The notes: generated from the sequence alone by a model not told the origin. DNA of 64,000 bases from Flavobacterium sp. LC2016-13 (GCF_009707955.1 NZ_WMDQ01000006.1:186001-250000), one strand, 5' to 3'; counted from the first letter of the stretch, positions 1 to 9,069 are shown. Numbers and translations are program-made.

Positions 1-1
1 T

Positions 2-142
2 TCCTGGAAAAAAATTAATTCGTCTACTCAGCTAATTGAAACAATTGGTATAAAAACTGCCATCATCATATTCATTATATCAATATTGCATTATCTCAAC
101 ATTATTATTCTAACCAAATACATTCATAAATTAATTCAATAA
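2..142 (+). CDS. C-terminal end of an unidentified membrane protein (5' truncated by window)
   Basis: An open frame enters from the left edge and stops with TAA at 140-142. Its last 46 residues include one strongly hydrophobic helix (TAIIIFIISILHYLNIIIL) and a short basic tail, so the protein very likely ends with a membrane segment. The next gene starts 19 bases later in the same direction and is also a small membrane protein, suggesting one transcript. The family cannot be named from this fragment. Confidence 0.5.
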   Translation, partial: SWKKINSSTQLIETIGIKTAIIIFIISILHYLNIIILTKYIHKLIQ

Positions 143-161
143 CATTTTAAATTTAAATATC

Positions 162-548
162 ATGGAAACTACAAAAATCCTAATCGGTTACGGCATCTAT
201 TTACCAATCGCTTTATTCCTTACTTATTATGTTTCTAAAACACTTTTCAAAAACGGAAAAATATTTATGCTGGACATTTTTAAAGGCCGTGAAGATATTG
301 CAGAGGCAACCAACAAACTTTTTGAAACCGGATTTTATTTGTTAAACATTGGTTTCGCCTTAATGATTTTACAAATGCAATTAAGCGATAACAGTTATCA
401 GGAATTAATTGAAAGGCTAAGCTATAAAATTGGAGGATTTTCTATTTATCTTGGTATAATGTTGTTCTTCAACTTGTATTTCTTCTTTAGAGGAAAAAGA
501 AAAGCTAAAGAAGCTCAAAGAGAAGAAAGATTGGTTTTTAAAGCATAA
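162..548 (+). CDS. small integral membrane protein, unknown function
   Basis: 128 residues with three predicted membrane helices (about residues 6-26, 54-74 and 90-110) and a strongly basic, glutamate-rich C-terminal tail (RGKRKAKEAQREER) likely to lie in the cytoplasm. The ATG at 162 follows an AT-rich leader and matches the start of the hydrophobic segment. It sits between a truncated membrane protein gene and a desaturase gene, and a perfect palindrome follows its stop. I do not recognise the family; no catalytic motif is visible. Confidence 0.7.
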   Translation: METTKILIGYGIYLPIALFLTYYVSKTLFKNGKIFMLDIFKGREDIAEATNKLFETGFYLLNIGFALMILQMQLSDNSYQELIERLSYKIGGFSIYLGIMLFFNLYFFFRGKRKAKEAQREERLVFKA

Positions 549-559
549 CTGATAAACGA

Positions 560-590
560 AACCTAACAGGTTTTAAAAACCTGTTAGGTT
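560..590. terminator. palindrome, likely terminator
   Basis: Arms AACCTAACAGGTTTT and AAAACCTGTTAGGTT are exact inverted copies meeting almost without a loop, between the membrane protein stop at 548 and the desaturase start at 616. The motif resembles the gcvP terminator at 7570-7602. It can act on either strand. Confidence 0.55.
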
Positions 591-615
591 TAAAGAAAAC
601 CTTAAATCATAAAAA

Positions 616-1398
616 ATGACACATCAGGAAATACTCAAAAAAGTGCAATGGAAAGATTTGAAAACGCTTAGCTTTAAAGAAATGCTAATTGAAAACAACT
701 TGACAATTCCGTGGTTTTTAATTTCTATGACGCTTGCTTATTTTGGCTATTATTTAGCAGCGATTCCTTTTTCAGCTTTTTTCTTTCTGGCCGGATTAAG
801 ACAAGTACATAATGGTTTTCATAATTCATTGGGAACAAACAAATTTTTAACCTGGTTTACTCTTTATTCAAATAGTATTTTATTGATGGTTTCAATTCAT
901 GCAGTTAAATTCAATCACATAAGACATCATAAATATTGTTTGTCTGATGAAGATTACGAAGGAAAATCAGCAAAAATGACCTGGTACGGAGCTATTCTTT
1001 ATGGGCCAATTCACATGTTCTTGATTCACAAAGTAACTTTGCAGAAAGGAAATAGAAATTATATCAAAAACGTAATATTAGAACTTTTTTCTATTACAGT
1101 TGTAACCTTTATAATTTTCTATTTTCAAATTCATTTTCTAATCTATCATTTTATTATAATGGTCTTCGCTGAATTTTTAATGGCTTTCTTTGCTGTTTGG
1201 ACTGTGCATCATGATACCGAAGATTCTCCGGAATTTGCCAGAACACAGCGAGAAGGCTGGAAAAATAAAATTACATTCAGCATGTTTTATCATTTAGAGC
1301 ATCATTTATTTCCAGCTGTTCCAACAATTAAATTACCGGAATTGGCAAAAAGAATTGATAATGTGTTTCCCAATATTGAAAAAAAACAAACTTTTTAA
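616..1398 (+). CDS. membrane fatty acid desaturase family protein
   Basis: 260 residues with the histidine boxes of membrane di-iron desaturases/hydroxylases: H65-x3-H69, H101-x2-H104-H105 and H226-x2-H229-H230, plus a further VHHD. Hydrophobic helices lie near residues 31-60, 79-97 and 155-200, placing the His boxes on the cytoplasmic side as in the family. Members insert double bonds or hydroxyl groups into acyl chains or carotenoids using O2; the substrate cannot be read from sequence. The protein is shorter than typical acyl-lipid desaturases (300-400 residues). It is followed closely by an epimerase-like gene in the same direction. Confidence 0.82.
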   Translation: MTHQEILKKVQWKDLKTLSFKEMLIENNLTIPWFLISMTLAYFGYYLAAIPFSAFFFLAGLRQVHNGFHNSLGTNKFLTWFTLYSNSILLMVSIHAVKFNHIRHHKYCLSDEDYEGKSAKMTWYGAILYGPIHMFLIHKVTLQKGNRNYIKNVILELFSITVVTFIIFYFQIHFLIYHFIIMVFAEFLMAFFAVWTVHHDTEDSPEFARTQREGWKNKITFSMFYHLEHHLFPAVPTIKLPELAKRIDNVFPNIEKKQTF

Positions 1399-1447
1399 TT
1401 GTAAAATAATAGGTTGCCAATAATTCGTGGCAAAAAATCTACACCCA

Positions 1448-2359
1448 ATGAAAAAACTCATAATCGCCGCCGGAACTGGTTTTCTAGGAGAAGTTTTAGT
1501 CAACCATTTCAAAGATAAATTTGAAGAAATTGTAATTCTGACCCGAGGAAATTCAAAAACAATTGACGGAATTAAATATGTAAACTGGAATGCCAGAACT
1601 TTTTCCGGATGGGAAAATGAATTAGAAAATGCAACCGTTTTAATTAATCTCGCAGGAAAATCTGTTGATTGTCGTTATACAAAAGAAAACAAAAAAGAAA
1701 TTTTATGGTCCCGAATCAAAAGCACTAAGATTTTAAATGAAGCCGTTTTGAATTGCCAAAATCCACCAAAACATTGGCTGAATTCATCAACTTCAACAAT
1801 TTATAGATTTTCATTAAACAAACAAATGAATGAAATCGACGGCGAAATTGGAAATGATTTTTCTATAAATGTCGCTTTATCTTGGGAAAAAGCATTCTTT
1901 AAAACCGAAACCCCAAATACCTTAAAAACAGCTTTGCGAACTTCAATTGTTTTGGGCAAAAATGGGGGTGCTTTTATTCCGTTAAAAACTTTGGCAAAAA
2001 TTGGTTTTGGAGGAAAACAAGGAAAAGGAAATCAATTTATAAGCTGGATTCATGAAGAAGATTTTGCAAATGCAGTTGATTTTATAATTCAAAAAGAAAT
2101 TACCGGAATTATAAATGTGGTTTCTCCTGAACCAATTCGCAATGCTGATTTTATGCAAAAACTTCGAAAGGCAGTTGGTTTCCCTTTCGGAATTCCGATG
2201 AATACTTTTCTTCTAAAAATTGGATCTTTCTTTATTCGAACAGAACCTGAATTGGTTTTAAAAAGTAGAAATGTGATTCCGAAACGACTTTTAGAAAACG
2301 GGTTTCAATTTAAGTTTGGGGATATTGATGCCACTTTTAAAAATTTATTAAACAAATGA
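1448..2359 (+). CDS. TIGR01777 family NAD(P)-dependent epimerase-like protein
   Basis: 303 residues from the ATG at 1448; a GTG at 1427 would add seven residues in front of the Rossmann strand and is less likely. The N-terminus carries a nucleotide-binding glycine motif (AAGTGFLGEVL), and the C-terminus has the domain typical of TIGR01777/YfcH proteins (VIPKRLLENGFQFKF). The family is an extended short-chain dehydrogenase group whose substrate is generally unknown. Its stop overlaps the start of the next gene (ATGA), so the two are translationally coupled. Confidence 0.85.
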   Translation: MKKLIIAAGTGFLGEVLVNHFKDKFEEIVILTRGNSKTIDGIKYVNWNARTFSGWENELENATVLINLAGKSVDCRYTKENKKEILWSRIKSTKILNEAVLNCQNPPKHWLNSSTSTIYRFSLNKQMNEIDGEIGNDFSINVALSWEKAFFKTETPNTLKTALRTSIVLGKNGGAFIPLKTLAKIGFGGKQGKGNQFISWIHEEDFANAVDFIIQKEITGIINVVSPEPIRNADFMQKLRKAVGFPFGIPMNTFLLKIGSFFIRTEPELVLKSRNVIPKRLLENGFQFKFGDIDATFKNLLNK

Positions 2360-2748
2360 ATTGGACTTTTACGGGTAGACATTGGACTTTCACACTATTA
2401 TGCGGACCAATTATTTTTGCAGTAATAAATGGCTTTGACACCAATTGGAGTTCAAATAATTATTTTGATTTTTTTCAACTCTATCCGTTTATGATCTTCA
2501 TCGGATTTCTCTTTTCCCTGCCAACTTATGTTTTTTACATTCTTCTTCTTACCCATTTTAAGCACAAAAAGATAAAAATGCTTAATGAAAAAATAGCTCT
2601 AATTATAATTGTAATGATTGGAGTTTTTATAACAACAGCACTTATAAATGGAACTGTATGGCTTGACCTTGCCATATCTTATTCAATCTCATCAATTATA
2701 ACAGGATTATTTTTTACACAATATTTTAAAGATGAAACAGAATCATGA
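2356..2748 (+). CDS. four-helix membrane protein, unknown function
   Basis: 130 residues, mostly hydrophobic, with about four membrane helices (near 12-25, 42-65, 78-96 and 104-122). The start ATG overlaps the upstream stop by four bases and its own stop overlaps the next start in the same way, so three genes (epimerase, this gene, SRPBCC protein) form a coupled unit. No family motif is recognised; a role in membrane or lipid metabolism is only suggested by position. Confidence 0.72.
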   Translation: MNWTFTGRHWTFTLLCGPIIFAVINGFDTNWSSNNYFDFFQLYPFMIFIGFLFSLPTYVFYILLLTHFKHKKIKMLNEKIALIIIVMIGVFITTALINGTVWLDLAISYSISSIITGLFFTQYFKDETES

Positions 2749-3218
2749 CAACAATAAACTTAACAACTAAAATAAAAGCACCGAAACAAATCGTTTTTGA
2801 TGCATCACGAAATATCGATATTCACCAACAATCTGCAAGTCCTACAAAAGAAAAAGCAATAGCCGGCGTAACATCAGGTTTGATCAATCTAAACGAAACG
2901 GTAACCTGGCGCGGAAAACATTTTGGTTTTTATCTCACACACAAAACCCGAATTCCCGTAATGAATCTCTACGATTATTTTGTAGATGAAATGGAAGAAG
3001 GAAAATTCAAATCTTTCAGACATGAACATATTTTTGAGGAACAAAATGGCGTAACTATCATGAAAGATGTATTGCAATATGAAACTCCGTTTGGAATATT
3101 CGGAGAACTTTTTGATATTTTATTTTTAGAAAAACATATGACTCAGTTTCTTTTGGAAAGAAATAAGGTTTTGAAAGAAGTCTCAGAAGCAGACTTTAAA
3201 AGATTTACTCTTCCTTAA
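2745..3218 (+). CDS. SRPBCC (START-like) ligand-binding family protein
   Basis: 157 residues with the pattern of SRPBCC proteins: an N-terminal strand (INLTTKIKAPKQIVFDASRN), a central beta-sheet with the WRGKHFGF segment, and a C-terminal helix containing FLEKHMTQFLLERN. These proteins form a deep hydrophobic pocket; many bacterial members act in lipid or polyketide handling but this one has no assigned substrate. It is the third gene of a coupled unit with the epimerase. Its last 36 bases overlap the 3' end of the convergent gene on the other strand. Confidence 0.78.
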   Translation: MTTINLTTKIKAPKQIVFDASRNIDIHQQSASPTKEKAIAGVTSGLINLNETVTWRGKHFGFYLTHKTRIPVMNLYDYFVDEMEEGKFKSFRHEHIFEEQNGVTIMKDVLQYETPFGIFGELFDILFLEKHMTQFLLERNKVLKEVSEADFKRFTLP

Positions 3219-3620
3219 TATTAATAATTTTAGCCTGAGTATTTTGCTTTCTTTTTTATAAAACATCGGAAACATTAAAAAGACAGAAAAAACATTAATT
3301 GCAAGATGTGCTGTATAAATAAAGAAATTCATTGGAATCCAGATCGTGTAAATTAAAGTGGCAAAAACGGCCGTTACAACCAACATGAAATTCTGATAAA
3401 CGCGTACACGTGATTCTTCTACAGAAAATATTCCAACAAGCAATCTATTAAAAAGATCTACAAAAATAACAGAAAAACCACAAACAAAAATGGACATAAA
3501 AAGGTAAGATCCTATAATTAGAGGCCAAATAAAACCCAGAAAAATCATCCATCCGAAAAAAAATAATGTAAACTGTAGCGCTGTAAATTTAAACCCAAGA
3601 AAAGTAATTTCTTTATCCAT
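3183..3620 (-). CDS. four-helix membrane protein, unknown function
   Basis: 145 residues with about four membrane helices (near 15-33, 37-58, 78-97 and 101-122) and a basic C-terminal tail. The start ATG is at 3620. The last 12 codons are antisense to the end of the SRPBCC gene, a tail-to-tail overlap of 36 bp. No conserved domain is recognised. It is transcribed in the same direction as the UbiA-like gene upstream, with a 46-bp gap. Confidence 0.65.
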   Translation of the reverse strand: MDKEITFLGFKFTALQFTLFFFGWMIFLGFIWPLIIGSYLFMSIFVCGFSVIFVDLFNRLLVGIFSVEESRVRVYQNFMLVVTAVFATLIYTIWIPMNFFIYTAHLAINVFSVFLMFPMFYKKESKILRLKLLILRKSKSFKVCF

Positions 3621-3666
3621 GTTATTTTTATTTATTTTTCAAATATAACATTTAAAAGTAAAAGTA

Positions 3667-4473
3667 TTACAAAAAAACAATCATTAGCCACCAAAATATC
3701 GGAACGCTTTCTACACAAAAAGAAGTATAATATTTAGATCGGTTTGTGTTGGCAAACAAAATAAACAACATTAAAGTCACAACCATTATCAGGTTGATAA
3801 TAAGATCATGAAGTGTAAAAGATAAAATTCCTAAAACCCAAAACGGAACTAAAAGTGAAAATCCTAAAATCTTAGTACGCTTTACACCTATCGTTTGTGG
3901 AACAGTTTGCAAATGCGGATCGTCATTGGCCAAGTCCAAAATTTCAAAAACCAAAATCAACACAAATACCAAAACAAAACGCTGAATACATTTTATGAAA
4001 AAGTTACCTGTAAACGGGATTTCGGCATTTATATAAGGTAAAACTAACGTTGCTCCTACCCAACAAAGTGCTACAATGTAGATTTTTACTCCTGCCCAGT
4101 TTCGGGCATTTTTTCTGTTTGGGAAAAACGGTAAAGTATAAAGCGCCGTTATCGCAAAAATTACAACTGATACAATCTGCGTAATTCTTTTGAGATGGAA
4201 AAAATAATAACCAACTAAAATTACCGAAATGAAACTCAAAACAGCAATAATTTTTAATTGAATGCCAACTGGTTTTCTTTTCACCCGAACCAAAGCATCA
4301 TATTTTACAAAATTATATCCTACAATTGTTCCGAAAAAAACAAACAAAGCCATTGACTCATCATACTGAATATGAAAGAAATGAAAAGTAATCCGAACCA
4401 AAGCATAACACGATAAAGCCACGTGAATACTGCTGTTTAAATAAAAATCTAATATTTGTTTTAGAAGTTTCAT
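3667..4473 (-). CDS. UbiA-like prenyltransferase family membrane protein
   Basis: 268 residues with eight or nine hydrophobic helices spread along the whole chain, the architecture of UbiA-type proteins. A segment resembling the second aspartate-rich motif is visible (ILDLANDDPHLQTVPQTIG), while the first motif (normally NDxxDxxxD) is weak: NFVKYDALVR. Canonical members transfer prenyl groups to aromatic acceptors; the poor first motif means catalysis on the usual substrates is uncertain. It is the first gene of a short minus-strand pair, diverging from gcvP. Confidence 0.65.
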   Translation of the reverse strand: MKLLKQILDFYLNSSIHVALSCYALVRITFHFFHIQYDESMALFVFFGTIVGYNFVKYDALVRVKRKPVGIQLKIIAVLSFISVILVGYYFFHLKRITQIVSVVIFAITALYTLPFFPNRKNARNWAGVKIYIVALCWVGATLVLPYINAEIPFTGNFFIKCIQRFVLVFVLILVFEILDLANDDPHLQTVPQTIGVKRTKILGFSLLVPFWVLGILSFTLHDLIINLIMVVTLMLFILFANTNRSKYYTSFCVESVPIFWWLMIVFL

Positions 4474-4569
4474 GCCTCAAATCTAATCAATTGGTAACAA
4501 ATCAACTCTTTAGTTATAAATTTCATAAAAATTGAAGTTAAAAATACCCATTAAATTATTAATAATACT

Positions 4570-4577
4570 TAATTTTG
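4570..4577 (+). promoter_or_regulatory. -7 promoter element for gcvP
   Basis: TAATTTTG matches the Bacteroidota -7 consensus TAnnTTTG and would give a leader of about 105 nt before gcvP. No convincing TTTG -33 element is present at the normal spacing, so the assignment rests on one half only. Confidence 0.4.
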
Positions 4578-4690
4578 CGCCACAAAAAAACAACACATTT
4601 ACTATAAAATGTAATAAACCCTGTGTAGACTTGATTAATTGAAGATTACACTTTGCTAATTACATTACTTTAAAAAATAGATAGCTACAA

Positions 4691-7540
4691 ATGAGAACAG
4701 ATGCTTTTGCTTTAAGACACATTGGCCCAAGAGAAACAGATCTTCAACACATGTTACAAACAATTGGTGTTGAATCTATTGAACAACTTGTTTATGAAAC
4801 CCTTCCAGACGATATTCGTTTAAAAGCGCCTTTGAATTTAGATCCTGCAATGACAGAGTACGAATTCGCAAATCATATTCAGGAATTAGGAAAGAAAAAT
4901 AAAGTATTCAAATCGTATATTGGTTTGGGTTATCATCCAACTATCGTTCCGGCTCCAATTCAAAGAAATATCTTCGAAAACCCGGGATGGTATACAGCTT
5001 ACACGCCTTACCAGGCAGAAATTGCACAAGGTCGTCTTGAAGCTATTTTAAATTTTCAGACTACAGTTATCGAATTAACGGGAATGGAAATTGCAAATGC
5101 TTCTTTACTTGATGAAGGAACTGCTGCTGCCGAAGCAATGGCTTTATTATTTGATGTTCGTACAAGAGATCAAAAGAAAAACAATACACACAAATTCTTC
5201 GTTTCTGAAGAAATCTTACCACAAACTTTATCTGTACTTCAAACACGTTCGACTCCTATTGGAATTGAATTAGTTGTTGGAAATCACGAAACATTTGATT
5301 TTTCAAATGAGTTTTTTGGAGCTATTTTACAATACCCAGGAAAATACGGTCAGGTAAATGATTACAGCGCTTTTGTCGCTAAAGCAAAAGAAAACGAAAT
5401 CAAAGTTGCCTTTGCTGCTGATATTTTATCACTTGCTGCTTTAACTTCTCCGGGAGAAATGGGAGCTGCAGTAGTGGTTGGGACTTCACAACGTTTTGGT
5501 GTACCAATGGGTTACGGTGGACCTCACGCTGCATTTTTTGCAACTAAAGACGAATACAAAAGATCTATGCCAGGTCGTATTATCGGAGTTTCTATTGATG
5601 TAAATGGAAACCGTGCTTTACGTATGGCTTTAGGAACTCGTGAGCAACACATTAAACGTGAAAAAGCAACTTCAAATATTTGTACCGCTCAGGTTTTATT
5701 AGCGGTTATGGCCGGAATGTATGCGGTTTACCACGGACCAAAAGGGTTACAATATATTGCAAACAAAGTTCACGCATCGGCGGTTACTACTGCTGAAGCT
5801 TTAAATAAACTAGGAGTTTTTCAAACTAACACAGCTTTCTTTGATACTATTTTGGTAAAAGCAGATGCACAAAAAGTAAAAGCTGTAGCGGAGAAAAACG
5901 AAGTAAACTTCTTTTATCCTGATGCTGACTCTGTTTCGATTTCATTAAACGAAACCACTTCAATTAACGACATCAACCAAATTATTGCCATTTTTGCTGA
6001 AGCTTTAGGAAAAGAAACTGTTACGGTTTCTGAATTAACTGATGCTAGTCAATTACCTGCTTCATTAGAAAGAACTTCATCTTTCTTAACACATGATGTT
6101 TTCAACAATCATCATTCAGAAAGTCAGATCATGCGTTACATCAAAAAATTAGAACGTAAAGATTTATCGTTGAATCATTCGATGATTTCATTAGGTTCTT
6201 GTACGATGAAATTAAACGCTGCTTCTGAAATGTTGCCTTTATCAATGCCAAACTGGAACAGCATTCACCCATTTGCACCAGTAGAACAAGCTGAAGGTTA
6301 CATCACGATGCTTAAAAAATTAGAGCAACAATTAAATGTAATTACCGGATTTGCCGGAACAACATTACAACCAAACTCTGGAGCTCAGGGAGAATATGCT
6401 GGTTTAATGGCGATTCGTGCTTACCATTTGTCAAGAAACGAAAGTCACCGTAATGTATGTTTGATTCCTTCATCAGCTCACGGAACAAATCCTGCTTCTG
6501 CAGCGATGGCCGGAATGAAAATCATTGTTACTAAAACTACTCCGGAAGGAAATATTGACGTAGAAGATTTAAGAGAAAAAGCAATTGAACACAAAGATGA
6601 TTTGTCTTGTTTGATGGTAACGTATCCTTCTACTCACGGAGTTTTCGAATCTTCAATTATTGAAATCACAAAATTAATCCACGATAATGGTGGATTAGTA
6701 TATATGGACGGTGCAAACATGAACGCGCAAGTTGGATTAACAAATCCTGCTACAATTGGTGCTGACGTTTGTCACTTAAACTTACACAAAACATTCGCTA
6801 TTCCTCACGGTGGTGGCGGACCTGGAGTTGGACCAATCTGTGTGAACGAAAAATTAGTTCCGTTTTTACCAACAAACCCAATCCTTAAAGTAGGTGGTGA
6901 ACAAGCTATTACAGCAATTTCATCCGCACCTTACGGATCTGCTTTGGTATGTTTAATTTCTTATGGTTACATCACAATGATGGGTGCTGAAGGATTAAAA
7001 AGTGCTACAGAACATGCTATTTTGAATGCTAACTATATGAAATCTCGTTTCGAAGGTCACTATCCAATTCTTTATACAGGAGAATGTGGAAGAGCAGCTC
7101 ACGAAATGATTTTAGATTGTCGTTCATTTAAAGAAAACGGAATTGAAGTTGGTGATATCGCAAAACGTTTGATGGATTACGGTTTCCACGCTCCAACGGT
7201 TTCTTTCCCTGTAGCAGGAACTTTAATGATTGAACCAACTGAATCTGAAGATTTAGCAGAATTAGATCGTTTCTGTGATGCTCTTATCTCAATCAGAAAA
7301 GAGATCGAAACTGCAACTGCCGATGATAAAAACAATGTATTGAAAAATGCACCTCATACATTAGCAATGTTAACTACAGATTCTTGGGATTTCCCTTATA
7401 CTAGAGAAAAAGCGGCTTATCCATTAGAATACATTGCTGACAATAAATTCTGGCCATCAGTTCGTCGTGTAGATGATGCTTATGGTGACAGAAATTTAGT
7501 TTGCAGCTGTGCTCCTATTGAAGCTTACATGGAAAACTAA
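4691..7540 (+). CDS. gcvP: glycine dehydrogenase (aminomethyl-transferring), P protein of glycine cleavage system
   Basis: 949 residues, the usual length of the single-chain P protein. It is a fusion of two PLP-enzyme halves: residues 1 to about 430 (start RHIGPRE, GYGGPHAAFFA) and about 450-949 (SLGSCTMKLNAASEM). The PLP-binding lysine is K700 in HLNLHKTFAIPHGGGGPG. The enzyme decarboxylates glycine and passes the aminomethyl group to the lipoyl H protein in the cytoplasm. gcvT and gcvH are not in the window, so the system is dispersed. The gene stands alone with its own promoter element and a strong terminator. Confidence 0.98.
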   Translation: MRTDAFALRHIGPRETDLQHMLQTIGVESIEQLVYETLPDDIRLKAPLNLDPAMTEYEFANHIQELGKKNKVFKSYIGLGYHPTIVPAPIQRNIFENPGWYTAYTPYQAEIAQGRLEAILNFQTTVIELTGMEIANASLLDEGTAAAEAMALLFDVRTRDQKKNNTHKFFVSEEILPQTLSVLQTRSTPIGIELVVGNHETFDFSNEFFGAILQYPGKYGQVNDYSAFVAKAKENEIKVAFAADILSLAALTSPGEMGAAVVVGTSQRFGVPMGYGGPHAAFFATKDEYKRSMPGRIIGVSIDVNGNRALRMALGTREQHIKREKATSNICTAQVLLAVMAGMYAVYHGPKGLQYIANKVHASAVTTAEALNKLGVFQTNTAFFDTILVKADAQKVKAVAEKNEVNFFYPDADSVSISLNETTSINDINQIIAIFAEALGKETVTVSELTDASQLPASLERTSSFLTHDVFNNHHSESQIMRYIKKLERKDLSLNHSMISLGSCTMKLNAASEMLPLSMPNWNSIHPFAPVEQAEGYITMLKKLEQQLNVITGFAGTTLQPNSGAQGEYAGLMAIRAYHLSRNESHRNVCLIPSSAHGTNPASAAMAGMKIIVTKTTPEGNIDVEDLREKAIEHKDDLSCLMVTYPSTHGVFESSIIEITKLIHDNGGLVYMDGANMNAQVGLTNPATIGADVCHLNLHKTFAIPHGGGGPGVGPICVNEKLVPFLPTNPILKVGGEQAITAISSAPYGSALVCLISYGYITMMGAEGLKSATEHAILNANYMKSRFEGHYPILYTGECGRAAHEMILDCRSFKENGIEVGDIAKRLMDYGFHAPTVSFPVAGTLMIEPTESEDLAELDRFCDALISIRKEIETATADDKNNVLKNAPHTLAMLTTDSWDFPYTREKAAYPLEYIADNKFWPSVRRVDDAYGDRNLVCSCAPIEAYMEN

Positions 7541-7569
7541 GAAATTTTAGTTTAAACATATTAATATCC

Positions 7570-7602
7570 AAACCCGACAAGTTTTTAAAACCTGTCGGGT
7601 TT
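7570..7602 (+). terminator. gcvP terminator
   Basis: AAACCCGACA (7570-7579) pairs with TGTCGGGTTT (7593-7602), with further pairing of the inner A/T bases, followed by a T-rich stretch. It lies 30 bases after the gcvP stop. Confidence 0.75.
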
Positions 7603-7621
7603 TCTATTTTAATTGTTTTTT

Positions 7622-7675
7622 GTTTCAGGTTTCAAGTTTCGGGTTAAGTTAAAACTGAAACTTGAAACTTGAAAC
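7622..7675. repeat. inverted repeat of GTTTCAAG units
   Basis: The left arm 7622-7640 (GTTTCAGGTTTCAAGTTTC) and right arm 7657-7675 (GAAACTTGAAACTTGAAAC) match in 18 of 19 positions. Each arm is itself a short tandem repeat of a 7-base unit. It looks like a dispersed intergenic palindrome, not a simple terminator. Confidence 0.7.
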
Positions 7676-7895
7676 TTTTTAAAATTTTATTAATCTCTCC
7701 ATAAAAAAAAGATAATCTTAACTTAACCTCAAACGTTTGAAATCTCGGTAAAATTCAAAATTCATTAAAAAATAAACAATATATCCTTCAAAAAATTATT
7801 ATTTCATAATTATATGCATGCATAGTATTTTTTATGATAGTTATCATATTTTTATTTATAATTTAGCCCTAAATTTATTGGATAATCGAGGAATA

Positions 7896-8954
7896 ATGAA
7901 AATAAAAATAATAGGTATAGGAAGTTACATTCCTAATAAAGAAGTTAAGAACACTGACTTCGACAAACATGTTTTTTTGAATGAAGACGGAACTCCTTTT
8001 GGCTATCCGAATGAAGTTGTTATTAAGAAATTCAAGGGTATCACCGGAATTGAAAATCGTCGTTATGCTGAAACTCAACACACAGCTTCTGATTTAGCCT
8101 TTTTTGCTGCTGAAAAAGCAATCGCAAATGCCGGAATTGACAGCGAAACTTTAGACTATATTATTTTTGCCCACAACTTTGGAGATGTAAAATCAGGAAC
8201 AAATCAAACTGATATTTTACCAAGTCTGGCAACACGTGTTAAAAATAAATTGAATATCAAAAATCCTAAATGTGTCGCTTATGACATTCTTTTTGGATGC
8301 CCGGGATGGATTGAAGGCGTTTTGCAAGCCAACGCATTTATCAAATCCGGAATGGCAAAAAGAGTTTTAGTTATTGGAGCTGAAACTTTATCAAGAGTTG
8401 TAGACGATCACGATCGCGATTCTATGATTTATTCTGATGGCGCGGGAGCATCAATCTTAGAAGCTTCAGAAGATGAAGCAGGTTTATTATCCTATGAAAG
8501 TGCTACTTATGCAACAGACGAAGCTAATTATCTTTACTTCGGAAAATCATATAATCCAGATTTAGATCCGGATATTAAATACATTAAAATGTACGGTCGT
8601 AAAATTTACGAGTTTGCATTAAGTCAGGTTCCTTTAGCAATGAAAAATTGTTTGGACAAAAGCGGAATTGGAATTGATGAAGTTAAAAAAATCCTGATTC
8701 ACCAGGCCAATGAAAAAATGGACGAAGCAATTGTTGAGCGTTTTTATAAATTATACGATAAAAGTGCCCCTAAAGACATTATGCCAATGAGTATTCATGA
8801 TTTAGGAAACAGCAGTGTTGCAACAGTTCCAACTTTATACGATTTAATTCTACAAGGAAAAATCGAAAACCACGAAATTAACAAAGGCGATGTTATCATT
8901 TTTGCTTCAGTTGGGGCAGGAATGAATGTTAATGCATTTGTATACCGATATTAG
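7896..8954 (+). CDS. 3-oxoacyl-ACP synthase III (FabH-like ketoacyl synthase)
   Basis: 352 residues from the ATG at 7896, where the family-typical N-terminus (MKIKIIGIGSYIPN) begins; an upstream in-frame ATG at 7818 adds 26 unrelated residues. The catalytic triad of condensing enzymes is complete: C135 (ILFGCPGW), H269 (ILIHQANEKM) and N305 (DLGNSSVATV). Family members start fatty acid or secondary lipid synthesis by condensing an acyl-CoA with malonyl-ACP. No ACP, reductase or fabD gene is adjacent, so it may be a second FabH or serve a special acyl primer. A terminator follows. Confidence 0.88.
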   Translation: MKIKIIGIGSYIPNKEVKNTDFDKHVFLNEDGTPFGYPNEVVIKKFKGITGIENRRYAETQHTASDLAFFAAEKAIANAGIDSETLDYIIFAHNFGDVKSGTNQTDILPSLATRVKNKLNIKNPKCVAYDILFGCPGWIEGVLQANAFIKSGMAKRVLVIGAETLSRVVDDHDRDSMIYSDGAGASILEASEDEAGLLSYESATYATDEANYLYFGKSYNPDLDPDIKYIKMYGRKIYEFALSQVPLAMKNCLDKSGIGIDEVKKILIHQANEKMDEAIVERFYKLYDKSAPKDIMPMSIHDLGNSSVATVPTLYDLILQGKIENHEINKGDVIIFASVGAGMNVNAFVYRY

Positions 8955-8964
8955 TTTTCAGTCG

Positions 8965-8999
8965 CAGTCACAGTTTTCAGCTGATGAACACTGTGACTG
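8965..8999. repeat. palindrome in cagtcacagt-type repeat
   Basis: CAGTCACAGT (8965-8974) is the exact inverse of ACTGTGACTG (8990-8999). Imperfect pairing extends outward. It lies between the ketoacyl synthase stop and its terminator. Confidence 0.6.
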
Positions 9000-9030
9000 T
9001 AAACTGAGACTAAATACTTAAAACTTAAAA

Positions 9031-9060
9031 AAGTCCGCATTTTAGAATGCGGACTTTTTA
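9031..9060 (+). terminator. rho-independent terminator of the ketoacyl synthase gene
   Basis: AAGTCCGCATT (9031-9041) pairs with AATGCGGACTT (9046-9056) around a 4-base loop, followed by T residues. Directly behind it is the promoter element at 9062. Confidence 0.85.
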
Positions 9061-9061
9061 G

Positions 9062-9069
9062 TATATTTG
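9062..9069 (+). promoter_or_regulatory. -7 promoter element for methyltransferase gene
   Basis: TATATTTG fits TAnnTTTG exactly and sits 45 bases before the start codon. The region where the -33 box should be is occupied by the terminator stem, so no clean TTTG is seen. Confidence 0.5.

Larger units (their letters stand above)
7541..7895. other. 355-bp intergenic stretch with two palindromes
   Basis: It contains the gcvP terminator (7570-7602), a second repeat-derived palindrome (7622-7675) and then AT-rich leader DNA for the ketoacyl synthase gene. I see no clear TAnnTTTG promoter and no convincing small gene; the open frame that runs from 7818 into the next gene lacks any family similarity before 7896. 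Confidence 0.5.

Noticed and set aside
4578..4690. Glycine riboswitch in front of gcvP
   Set aside because: The leader has no aptamer-like stems, only a small ACATTT/AAATGT hairpin, and lacks the conserved glycine-aptamer words.
5091..5273. Small frame inside gcvP
   Set aside because: Out-of-frame shadow of a strongly conserved gene.
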